From positions 104,678-168,677 of the forward strand of contig JARLHL010000062.1 of assembly GCA_031292275.1 (NCBI GenBank): DNA of 64,000 nt, written 5' to 3'. A model generated the notes under the pieces. The model was not told the DNA's origin. It saw only the letters and a program-made list of their open reading frames with translations, and searched no databases. The stretch is from Desulfocapsaceae bacterium (GTDB taxonomy: Bacteria > Desulfobacterota > Desulfobulbia > Desulfobulbales > Desulfocapsaceae). Made by a program: the position numbers and the translations under genes. Below are positions 20,905-28,639 of this stretch, one piece after another (positions within the stretch are counted from its first letter, which is position 1; each line of letters opens with the position of its first letter).

Positions 20905-22059
20905 TTAGAAAAATCGAACGCTCTTTGTGATTTCATCTGCAATCTTATTCAAAGGTGCAATAACATCAACCAGACCAGCTTCGATGGGCGCTTTCGGCAT
21001 ACCGTAGACAATACATGTATCTTCACTTTGGGCGATAATATATGAACCCTTATTCTTCAATACTTCAAGACCTTTGGTTCCGTCTGATCCCATTCCGGTC
21101 ATGATGACGGCCGTTGTCCGTCCCACATAATAGTCTCCCACCGACCTGAAAAGATAATCCACGGAGGGTTTACAGGAATTCTCAGGCGGATCGTTGGTGA
21201 TTTTGATGAGCCTGTTTTTGCCATCATTACTGGCAATGAGCTTCATTTGCTTTCCGCCGGGTGCAATGTAGACGATGTTGTTTTTCAGGGATTCCCCATC
21301 TTCAGCTTCTTTTACTGAAAGCGCGCATTTTTTATCAAGGCTCTGGGCCAGTGATTTGGTGAAAAGCGGAGGCATGTGCTGGACCACCACAACGGGAACT
21401 CCGAGATCTCCGGGGAGCTGCGGCAGCATCTGGCCCAGCGCATTAGGACCGCCGGTTGAGATCCCGATGGTGACAATTTCCGATTTACCCTTGCGGGCTG
21501 GAGGAGCGGTAAGCCTTGCTGTCTGATGGGGCTTTGGCGGAGAGATCCCGCCTCTCCCGAGACCTGCTCCCAGACCGGTTTTTCGGATCACCGGCCGCAG
21601 CTGAGGCGCTATGTCCTTTTTTCCCAAGAGGGTATAGGCAAATTTTGATCTGGCAAAGGCCTGGATCATCGGTTGAATGAGGTGTTTAATCTCATTTTTT
21701 CCCTCTGCCAGACTTTTACTCTGGGGTTTCAGGATGAAATCAAAGGCGCCCAGTTCCAATGCCCGCAGGGTCATCTCGCTGCCATCGGCTGTGAGCGTTG
21801 AGAGCATGATCGCCCCTATTCCCAGACGTTGCTTCTGCAGCTCTGCCAGGACCTCCAGTCCATTCATCTCTGGCATCTCGATATCGAGGGTAAGCAGGTC
21901 AGGCTTCAGGGATGCAATCTTTGACATGGCAATCTTGCCGTTATGGGCCACCCCGACCAGTTCTACCTCCGGCAGTTCTTCCATGATATCGGAAACAGAT
22001 TTCCGATAGACAATGGTGTCGTCAACAACAAGTACGCGTACTTTTCTTTTAATAATCAT
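20905..22059 (-). CDS. cheB: Protein-glutamate methylesterase CheB
   Basis: CheB removes receptor methyl groups when phosphorylated. The 384-residue protein has a receiver domain with phosphoacceptor D59 (TLDIEMPEMNG), a linker, and a methylesterase domain with the catalytic Ser in GISTGGPNAL, His in QHMPPLFTKSL and Asp in GMGSDGTKGL. Starting at the ATG at 22059 (MIIKRK) gives a standard N-terminus; an upstream TTG at 22071 would overlap the cheW stop. It is part of the cheA-cheW-cheB-cheR operon. Confidence 0.95.
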   Translation of the reverse strand: MIIKRKVRVLVVDDTIVYRKSVSDIMEELPEVELVGVAHNGKIAMSKIASLKPDLLTLDIEMPEMNGLEVLAELQKQRLGIGAIMLSTLTADGSEMTLRALELGAFDFILKPQSKSLAEGKNEIKHLIQPMIQAFARSKFAYTLLGKKDIAPQLRPVIRKTGLGAGLGRGGISPPKPHQTARLTAPPARKGKSEIVTIGISTGGPNALGQMLPQLPGDLGVPVVVVQHMPPLFTKSLAQSLDKKCALSVKEAEDGESLKNNIVYIAPGGKQMKLIASNDGKNRLIKITNDPPENSCKPSVDYLFRSVGDYYVGRTTAVIMTGMGSDGTKGLEVLKNKGSYIIAQSEDTCIVYGMPKAPIEAGLVDVIAPLNKIADEITKSVRFF

Positions 22060-22067
22060 GTGGCCGA

Positions 22068-22523
22068 TCAATCATCAATCCGCAATACTCTGTCGACATC
22101 CAGAATACCGATAAGATTTTGTTTTGTTTTATAAACCCCGGTGAAATATTCACCCTGGATGCCGCTCATATTGGCCGGCGCCTTTTCCAGTTTTGCCATG
22201 TCAGCCGACACGACATCGCTGATCTGGCGAACCAGGAGTCCCACATGCCCGCCAGTTGAGTTCACTATTATATTTCTGGGATCATTGGATATATCGGTTT
22301 CTCCCAGTCCAAGTTTCTTCCCGAGGTCGATGATGGTCACAATCTGGCCCCTCAGATTGAGGATTCCCAGCACATAATCGGGAGCCTGCGGGACTTTGGT
22401 CATCTGCATGAGTTTGTTGATCTCCTGGACCTTGAGAATATTCATGCCGCAGAGGCTGTTCCCCACGTAGAAGGTGGCGAGTTCAACAACCTGCTTATCT
22501 GTTGTATGGATTCTTTCTTTCAT
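22068..22523 (-). CDS. cheW: Chemotaxis adaptor CheW
   Basis: CheW bridges chemoreceptors and CheA. The 151-residue protein is a single CheW domain with the typical NILKVQEINKL and LRGQIVTIIDLGKKLG blocks. I prefer the ATG at 22523, because AGAGG lies six bases upstream of it, while the ATG at 22529 would sit directly against that site. It lies 118 bases downstream of cheA and ends 8 bases before cheB. Confidence 0.93.
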   Translation of the reverse strand: MKERIHTTDKQVVELATFYVGNSLCGMNILKVQEINKLMQMTKVPQAPDYVLGILNLRGQIVTIIDLGKKLGLGETDISNDPRNIIVNSTGGHVGLLVRQISDVVSADMAKLEKAPANMSGIQGEYFTGVYKTKQNLIGILDVDRVLRIDD

Positions 22524-22641
22524 TTGCATCCTCTCTGTGAGACGTCAGGCCCCTGAAACCGGGACCTGTATGGCAGGACAATATCGAGGGCGATGAATAC
22601 GGCACTCCCGGTATGCCCGGACAAACCAGTCACGATACGAA

Positions 22642-25539
22642 TCAGTGCATCCGCTTCATATAGTCATGGACGCAGGCCATCAGGCGCTCCTTGTCGAGTT
22701 TGATATGGTATTCATCAATTCCCACCGCTTTTCCTTTGGCGACATCCTCTTCTCCGGCCAGTGTGGTCAGCGCAATAACAGGCATTTTGGAGAACCGCGG
22801 ATCATTACGGATGATCTGGGTCAGCTCAAAACCGTTCATATTGGGCATTTCAATATCGGTGACAACCATGGAGACGATGTCCGCATTCTGCTGGAGAATT
22901 TCCCAGGCTACCTGACCGTCTTCACCTTCAATAACATTGTAGCCCGCCTCCGTCATATACCCCTTGACTTGATTTCGAAAAAAATTCGAGTCTTCAGCAA
23001 TCAGTATAGTGGGCGGAGATTCTTCCTGTCCCTTTCCAATTTCAAACACCTCTCTGTTTTCGAACCATTCCGGATGCAATGTCTGGACGATCTCAAAAAC
23101 GTTCACAAGCATAGTGGTATGCTTACCGATAATCACTGAGCCCATTATTCCGGACTGACGGAGGGTATTCCCGTCAATCTCGGTGGCAATTTCAATAGCG
23201 TCGATAGGACCGATTGCCAGAAGGCCTATGAGCTGTGAGGCGATGGAAAAAACAATAACGAGAAGATCATTCTGGTCGGCGAGCGGCTGGACTGAGGCGA
23301 CATCGTCTACGCAGACTAGGGAAAGGCTGCCTTCACGGTACTGCATCACCCGTTTTCCACCAAGATCCTCGATGTCGGATCGTTTGATTTTTTCAATCCG
23401 TTCCACCTGATTGAGGGGGACACCAAACTGTTCGGTCTCGGAATTTCTAAAGATCAGCAGGGCCTGCTTGTCCTTTTGCGCCCGCTTTGCCTCTTCCTGG
23501 GCGATAGCCACCTCATGGGCCCTGTCGGTACCGTCGATGGAGGTGAGTCGGGCCATGCGGGCGAGATTGGCTACATCGAGAATCAGCGCAATCCGGCCGT
23601 CTCCCATTATGGTGGCGCCCGCATAGCCTTTGCAGTGCTGCAGGTGGCGCCCCAGAGGTTTGATGACGATCTCCTCAGAGTCCTGGAGCCGATCGACGAT
23701 GAGACCGTATTTCATGGCGCCGGTGGAAACGACCACGATGTTGAGGGCGCTGGCGGGAGAGGTCCTCCGGTCTTGGGCAGCGCGTTCTCCCCTGTTGCTG
23801 TTTTGTGCGTCAGGGACGGTTGTTCCCTGGTCATTGTTGCGGAAGTGGGGTGAGTTCATACCCCGGCGGTCTGATATCAGTTCCCTCCGATCCTCCTTCA
23901 AGGTTTTGTCCGAATCATCCCAGAAGGTCCGTTTCACGCCGATCACATCGGCAAGGCGGATCAAGGGCAGAAGGTTTCCCCGCAAACGGACGACTTCCGC
24001 ATCTCCGACTCGTTCCACCCGTTCTTTGACCTGACTCGCCGGGATGCGGAGGAGCTCTTCAAGATTGACTTGGGGGATGGCGTAGCGCTCGCCGCCCATC
24101 ATGATGATCTGGCAGGGGATGATCGCCAGGGTAAGGGGGAGCTTGATGGATATGGTGGTGCCGTGGCCCACCTCGGATATGATGTCGACATTCCCGCCCA
24201 ATTGATCGAGATTGGTCTTGACCACATCCATGCCGACCCCGCGGCCAGAAACGTCGGTCACCTCTTTTGCCGTGGAAAATCCAGGCAGGAATATCAGGTT
24301 GATCTTTTCCTTGTCCGACATGATCTGGGCCTGCTCCACCGTCAGCAGTCCTTTATTTACGGCGCTGGCAGCCAGGGCGTCTCCATCAAGTCCCTTGCCG
24401 TCATCGCTGATCTCGATAACAACTTGGCCCGCCTCATGATAGGCCTTCAGAATGACGAGGCCCATCTCCGATTTCCCCAGGCGTTTTCTCTCGGCGGGGG
24501 TCTCAATGCCGTGATCAACGGAGTTCCTCACCAAATGGGTGAGAGGATCGTTGATGGATTCAATAATGGTCTTATCAAGTTCGACATCCTTGCCGACGAT
24601 GGTAAGATCGATGTTTTTTTTCAGCTTACTGGACAGATCCCGGACAACCCGGGGGAATTTGTTGAAGACGTTGCCGATGGGCTGCATGCGGGTGAGCATG
24701 ATGGCCTCCTGGAGCTCAGAGGTGATCAGGTCGATGCGTTGGCCTACCCCTTCAGCGTTTCGGAAATCATCGGATCCGATGGTCTGCAAAAGCTGATTTC
24801 TGCTGAGAACAAGTTCGCCTGCCAGGGTCATCAGTTGATCAAGGAGACTGACATGAACTCTGATTGTTGTTTCGACTTTCTGTTGTTTTTTGACATTGTC
24901 GGCAGCGTCAGCCGGAATCCTTTTCATTGCAGGTGCAATGACCCTCGCGTCTGCTTCACTGTCGAAATCTTCTTCGTAGTCAAGCTGGGAGTCGATTACG
25001 AGTTCCTCCGGCACCGCTTCAGCTTCCGGTTCCGGCTCAGATTCGGCTTCCATTTCGGGAGGAGGTTTTGGGGCAGGCTCTTGCGCGGGTGCTGGCTCAG
25101 GCTCAGATGCACGCTTTCCTCCCCTGACAGGCGCTGCAGATACGGGAGGCGGGTTCCCTGCAGCTATGGCATTGAGAGGTGTCAGATGCTCCTGTATGTC
25201 GACATCATTGCTGGATTGTACATCCTCCACCATTCTCTGGAGCTGATCGGCTCCGAGCAGAAGGACGTTGATGTTATCCGAATTGGGGACAAGTTTTTTG
25301 CTGCGTATCATACCGAGGACGTTTTCCATGGCATGAGACAGTTCCTGAATGGTCGTCAGCCCCATGAATCCGGCGCCACCTTTGATGGAGTGGGCTGCAC
25401 GGAAGACCTTATTGACAAGATCTTCATCAATATTCGCTCCTGCTTCCTCGATGGCAAGAAGATCATTCTCTATATCGGCAAGATGTTCCAATGATTCTTC
25501 AATGAATCCCTGCAATATCTCATCATCCTCTATCTGCAT
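22642..25539 (-). CDS. cheA: Hybrid chemotaxis histidine kinase CheA with two CheW-like domains and a C-terminal receiver
   Basis: The 965-residue kinase has in order: an HPt domain with phosphohistidine H50 (AAHSIKGGAGF); an acidic Pro/Glu/Ala-rich linker (about 130-200); the dimerisation domain; the HATPase domain with VRNSVDHGIETP and DDGKGLD; a first CheW-like domain (about 510-690, interrupted by an Arg/Asp/Asn-rich insertion); a second CheW-like region (about 720-830); and a receiver at the C-terminus with D in VVTDIEMPNMNG. The start at the ATG at 25539 is fixed by AAGGAG six bases upstream. Hybrid CheA proteins of this layout are common in systems with functions other than swimming, so the output is uncertain. 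It is the first gene of a minus-strand operon ending near 19.4 kb. Confidence 0.95.
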   Translation of the reverse strand: MQIEDDEILQGFIEESLEHLADIENDLLAIEEAGANIDEDLVNKVFRAAHSIKGGAGFMGLTTIQELSHAMENVLGMIRSKKLVPNSDNINVLLLGADQLQRMVEDVQSSNDVDIQEHLTPLNAIAAGNPPPVSAAPVRGGKRASEPEPAPAQEPAPKPPPEMEAESEPEPEAEAVPEELVIDSQLDYEEDFDSEADARVIAPAMKRIPADAADNVKKQQKVETTIRVHVSLLDQLMTLAGELVLSRNQLLQTIGSDDFRNAEGVGQRIDLITSELQEAIMLTRMQPIGNVFNKFPRVVRDLSSKLKKNIDLTIVGKDVELDKTIIESINDPLTHLVRNSVDHGIETPAERKRLGKSEMGLVILKAYHEAGQVVIEISDDGKGLDGDALAASAVNKGLLTVEQAQIMSDKEKINLIFLPGFSTAKEVTDVSGRGVGMDVVKTNLDQLGGNVDIISEVGHGTTISIKLPLTLAIIPCQIIMMGGERYAIPQVNLEELLRIPASQVKERVERVGDAEVVRLRGNLLPLIRLADVIGVKRTFWDDSDKTLKEDRRELISDRRGMNSPHFRNNDQGTTVPDAQNSNRGERAAQDRRTSPASALNIVVVSTGAMKYGLIVDRLQDSEEIVIKPLGRHLQHCKGYAGATIMGDGRIALILDVANLARMARLTSIDGTDRAHEVAIAQEEAKRAQKDKQALLIFRNSETEQFGVPLNQVERIEKIKRSDIEDLGGKRVMQYREGSLSLVCVDDVASVQPLADQNDLLVIVFSIASQLIGLLAIGPIDAIEIATEIDGNTLRQSGIMGSVIIGKHTTMLVNVFEIVQTLHPEWFENREVFEIGKGQEESPPTILIAEDSNFFRNQVKGYMTEAGYNVIEGEDGQVAWEILQQNADIVSMVVTDIEMPNMNGFELTQIIRNDPRFSKMPVIALTTLAGEEDVAKGKAVGIDEYHIKLDKERLMACVHDYMKRMH

Positions 25540-25835
25540 TTTTTGCTCCTTCAAATTTTGTAATCTCGAGGTTTACATGGTCTATTTTATACATATGGCA
25601 ATTTGAATGTACAGGGAATTATTTCCATAAAAAAACAATAGAGGAGCTTGTGTGGTCATTGCAGAATAATTCCCGAATAAATTGTCAGCAGTCCGACAGA
25701 GGTTCCCTTGAACAGGGATAATACTTCCAATCATATCGCATGGAGTTACAGGCCATTATGCAGGATACGCGACTTTGCTTTCATGAGTCCCGAAAGAGCG
25801 TGGAGTGACTTTGTCGGCTATTGCCCCCCGCAATC

Positions 25836-25910
25836 AGCATGACCTGACTCTGGCTGGCCGGCTACAACGAAACATGAACGTTCGTCACTTCGGCATATCG
25901 AGGGCGCGGG
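25836..25910 (+). repeat. Dispersed intergenic repeat, copy 3 (diverged)
   Basis: Contains AGCATGACCTGACTCTGGCT, GGCCGGCTACAACGAAACAT and GAACGTTCGTCACTTCGGCA, in the same order as the other copies but with more differences. Confidence 0.65.
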
Positions 25911-26273
25911 TTTAAAAGCTTTTCTATGAAAGCTTCAGGGCGAGCAGCATACGGCTCAGTCCGGGAGAGGGCTTGTGAGGTGTGGGGAACTGATCGCCTG
26001 ATCTACAAAAAATCTTAAGACCCGCACCCCGGCTTGAGGCAGTCATTAATGAGCTTTTCGGGATAAAGAGGGGGCGCGGACAATTGTCAGACCAAAGTGC
26101 AGTCAGACAGCATGACAACGAAAAAACTCTGCCAATATTTTATCTCGAGGGAAATTCATATTTATCCAATAGATGTGTTGTCCTATCCCATCAAATCGGC
26201 TGAATAGGGAGCACCGGCATGCGATTAATGCTTGCAATTTTATTCATGCTGCTATACGTATGTCGTATATGGT

Positions 26274-26307
26274 TATGCACATATGCCAGAAATACTACTA
26301 TGTGGTA
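26274..26307. promoter_or_regulatory. Operator-like palindrome, site 1
   Basis: TATGCACATATGCC followed by AAATACTACTATGTGGTA. The second part is an inverted repeat TACYAC-N3-GTGGTA; the first part is a TGCAYATGC-like palindrome. The same two-part arrangement recurs at 26443, 27253 and 27352, with a half version at 26392. Confidence 0.6.
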
Positions 26308-26391
26308 GTTAGCGCATAGAAGCTGTACTGTATAGTGGTATGTATTGAAGTGACGGCATATAAATATGCCATTGCCGGCCGGAGGAGATCT

Positions 26392-26410
26392 GGTGCTACT
26401 TTGTGGTGCA
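26392..26410. promoter_or_regulatory. Operator-like palindrome, site 2
   Basis: GGTGCTACTTTGTGGTGCA, sharing the CTACTTTGTGG core of the other sites and forming GC-YAC-N3-GTG-GC. The palindrome GGCATATAAATATGCC 22 bases upstream may be its second part. Confidence 0.5.
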
Positions 26411-26442
26411 ATATTTTTTTGGGAGAGTCTTGTCGCAATAAT

Positions 26443-26473
26443 GTGCATATGCATGAAATACTACTTTGTGGCA
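26443..26473. promoter_or_regulatory. Operator-like palindrome, site 3
   Basis: GTGCATATGCATG then AAATACTACTTTGTGGCA. It shares the two-part layout of site 1 and lies 210 bases upstream of the 111-aa Cys-rich gene. Confidence 0.6.
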
Positions 26474-26682
26474 TGGCTGGGGGCACGTGCAGGTTGGCAA
26501 AGATTTTCCACCGCGATCGGTATTGTCTGCAGGCAGGGAACAGGGGTTTTCTGACTGGACGATATCTGTTGAGCCAGCATTTTTGCTGAGCAATGAATGA
26601 TAGCTGGATGTCCCCGGTATTGTGCCGGCTGATCCAAAAGGAGGATCCGGCGGGGCTCAAACTCAAACCAGGAGGAAGTAAA

Positions 26683-27018
26683 ATGAAAAAGCTTGAGGCA
26701 TTAAACGAGGCAACCAAGATGTGGATCTGGCTTTATAAACATCCCGCCCATGATAAAAAATATTATGTCTCCCATGTCGCAAAACTTGTGCAGCCATGGA
26801 AGAATGACTGTCCCATCTGCGAGGTGGCGGATAGCGGCTGTTCTGACTGCCTTATGCAGTTTGAGGAACAGAAGGGGACCTTGTGTACAGATTCCGAATC
26901 ACCGTTCCGGAAGTGGAAAGAGACCGGACTTGACAATCCCGACCACCGGACCTTTTATGCTGGTGAGATGATCGTTTTAGCAAAGAAGGCTGCGGCAAGA
27001 CTCTCGATTGCTGCATAG
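26683..27018 (+). CDS. Small Cys-rich protein, possible zinc-binding, unknown function
   Basis: The 111-residue protein starts at an ATG with GGAGG seven bases upstream, the best ribosome site in this region; a longer in-frame extension lacks one. The N-terminal half is helical and rich in Trp, Lys and Tyr (MWIWLYKHPAHDKKYYVSH). The centre has CPICEVADSGCSDC followed by a further Cys in GTLCTD, a plausible zinc site. I do not recognise the family. Operator-like palindromes lie on both sides, shared with the XRE regulator gene 600 bases downstream, which suggests common regulation. The surrounding AT-rich, gene-poor sequence suggests accessory DNA. Confidence 0.7.
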   Translation: MKKLEALNEATKMWIWLYKHPAHDKKYYVSHVAKLVQPWKNDCPICEVADSGCSDCLMQFEEQKGTLCTDSESPFRKWKETGLDNPDHRTFYAGEMIVLAKKAAARLSIAA

Positions 27019-27029
27019 GCAAATCTGCT

Positions 27030-27064
27030 TCTGCCGATTGACGGTTTATTCTGGAATCGGCAGA
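27030..27064 (+). terminator. Stem-loop downstream of the 111-aa gene
   Basis: TCTGCCGATT pairs perfectly with AATCGGCAGA around a 15-base loop, 12 bases after the stop codon. There is no T-run, so termination is uncertain. Confidence 0.45.
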
Positions 27065-27252
27065 CATGGAAGTCTGAATAAGCGAATGACTGCTGGGCTC
27101 AAAGGCAGATTCAAGTCCAGGGCCGAGCTGGGGACAACGGGGCGGTAAAAGTATTCCGGGTCGTCATGGGTGCAGTCGAATTTTTCCGGGAAACATTCGG
27201 GGATTTTTATTGCAATTTATGAAAGCCTGGGCTAGTTATGTGAAGGGAATAA

Positions 27253-27292
27253 GTGCGTATATGCACATAATGCCACTTTGTGGTACTTGACG
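27253..27292. promoter_or_regulatory. Operator-like palindrome, site 4
   Basis: GTGCGTATATGCAC (itself a palindrome) followed by ATAATGCCACTTTGTGGTAC. The core CCAC-TTT-GTGG is a perfect inverted repeat. It has the two-part layout of sites 1 and 3. Confidence 0.6.
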
Positions 27293-27351
27293 TGGAGTGA
27301 TACGCCGCAGAATGGCATATCCTGCTGATAGGTATCGCATGTTCTCGTAAT

Positions 27352-27387
27352 GTGTATATGCTCTAAATACTACATTGTGGTAATGTG
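27352..27387. promoter_or_regulatory. Operator-like palindrome, site 5
   Basis: GTGTATATGCTCT then AAATACTACATTGTGGTAAT. It is the closest site to the XRE regulator gene, 240 bases upstream, so autoregulation is possible. Confidence 0.55.
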
Positions 27388-27628
27388 AATTCGCGGGATG
27401 GGGACGGATATTTGTGCAGCGGGTTCCTGTCTGTGCGGTACTTGTATCCCTGACATATCGTAGTTGTCTTGGCCGGAGCCTGACTGGATTTCAGAAGTCA
27501 GGCTGGGTGGCTGTGCGTTTTATCGGGCAGAATGGAGAGTCTTTCTCCTGTCCGGAACAGGGATTGTGGAAGAAAGAGCGTTTCTGTGGCACATGTGATT
27601 GTTATCAGGTTTGAAATGAGGAAATGTT

Positions 27629-28000
27629 ATGAACAAAGATGAGTTTGTTCCCGCAAGGAAAAAACTTGGCAGAACGCAGAAGCAGCTTGCTGATCTCCTT
27701 GGGGTATCCATTAAAACAATCCATAGTTACGAGCAGGGACGCAGGGCTATCCCCTCCCATATTGAACGACAGATCTTTTTCCTTCTTAGCAATCAGCGCA
27801 GCAGAAAGCAGAATCTGATTCCTTGCTGGGAAAAAAAGCAATGCGGGTATAAGGAGGCATGTCCCGCCTGGGAGTTTCAGAGCGGGCATCTCTGTTGGTT
27901 CCTCTGTGGAACGAAGTGCGACTGCACAGCTGACTCGAGCCACCGTGATAAACTCCAAAGTTGCCGTAATTGCAAAATATTTACTTCTTTATTGGAGTAA
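27629..28000 (+). CDS. XRE-family regulator fused to a C-terminal two-CW-like Cys-rich domain
   Basis: The 123-residue protein begins with an HTH_XRE domain (residues 1-50; QKQLADLLGVSIKTIHSYEQG spans helices 2-3). The rest is a Cys-rich module with CWEKKQC, CPAWEF, LCWFLCGTKC and CRNCKIF, matching the pattern of the two-CW domain known from some anaerobe signalling proteins. That domain may bind metal or sense redox state; this is inference. GAGGA lies 9 bases before the ATG. A nonsense-mutated relative of its HTH lies near 35.8 kb. Five palindromes in the 1.3 kb upstream are candidate binding sites. The target genes are unproven; the radical SAM operon begins 640 bases downstream on the same strand. 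Confidence 0.8.
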   Translation: MNKDEFVPARKKLGRTQKQLADLLGVSIKTIHSYEQGRRAIPSHIERQIFFLLSNQRSRKQNLIPCWEKKQCGYKEACPAWEFQSGHLCWFLCGTKCDCTADSSHRDKLQSCRNCKIFTSLLE

Positions 28001-28639
28001 TTTCCGATCAATGTCGCAGTTTTTGCGCTGGTGCAGATTCGGTTGCTGAAATATTTGCATATCTGAAGAAAACACTCCGGAGTGCCTTGGCCTTGGCACT
28101 CTGATTCACATTCTGAGACTCATTTTTCTTGCCGGACGGCAGGGGTGGCTGGTTTTTACAGACTCGGATACAATGCCTGTCTTTCTTCTTTCCCTTCCTG
28201 AAATTTCGACGATGTGCCCGTGCTTGTTTCCTCAGCTTTGACAAGAGAGTTTATAACCCTCGGTTTTAATCTGGAAGCACTGCTTCTGAAGATTGCAGCT
28301 GATTGAAGGAAACGCCTTCCGGGCCTAACCGGATTGTCCCAGCAGATTCCGCTTCCGGATCCTCCTTAACTCCCTTTCAGTCCAGGTGCGGAAGTACTTT
28401 GAAATGGGGGGATGCATTTGAATATAGATTAATAAAACATAATGTTACGCATTATGTACTTTATTGTGAGACTGTTTGTTATAATTGCATGAACCCTGCA
28501 TTTTTTTATTGACTCTTGCAATAAACGGATGCATAAGGAGTTTTAGATATCAGCGGATAAAAGTCTGCTGAAACGGTATCTGTCGTACACGTTTAATTTC
28601 TTGATATGTATACTTAATGTGAGAAATAGGAGAAGAGAA
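28001..28639. other. Intergenic region upstream of the radical SAM operon
   Basis: About 640 bases. It contains a short inverted repeat GAGTGCC-N8-GGCACTC at 28080-28101 and an AT-rich stretch from 28420 to 28640 likely to hold the promoter of the following operon. A 78-codon Lys/Arg-rich frame on the minus strand (28008-28244) has no support beyond being open. Confidence 0.5.

Larger units (their letters stand above)
25540..26682. other. Long gene-poor stretch between cheA and a small Cys-rich protein gene
   Basis: About 1.1 kb. It holds the presumed cheA promoter (AT-rich, near 25560-25640, with TATAAAAT on the minus strand), one dispersed repeat copy (25836-25910), and three operator-like palindromes between 26274 and 26473. 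Open frames here have poor ribosome sites and no recognisable content. A perfect palindrome GGCATAT-AA-ATATGCC lies at 26355-26370. Confidence 0.6.
27019..27628. other. Intergenic region upstream of the XRE regulator with two operator-like sites
   Basis: About 610 bases. It holds a hairpin after the upstream gene (27030-27064) and palindromic sites 4 and 5. An open frame at 27414-27614 (66 codons, GTG start, ending in RFCGTCDCYQV) has no ribosome site. It could be a decayed Cys-rich coding fragment, but I do not call it. Confidence 0.5.

Noticed and set aside
27414..27614. 66-aa Cys-ending open frame before the XRE regulator
   Set aside because: GTG start without a ribosome site and no recognisable domain; the CGTCDC end may be a decayed fragment but is too short to support.
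28008..28244. 78-aa Lys/Arg-rich open frame on the minus strand
   Set aside because: No ribosome site, low-complexity composition and no conservation signal visible; probably chance.
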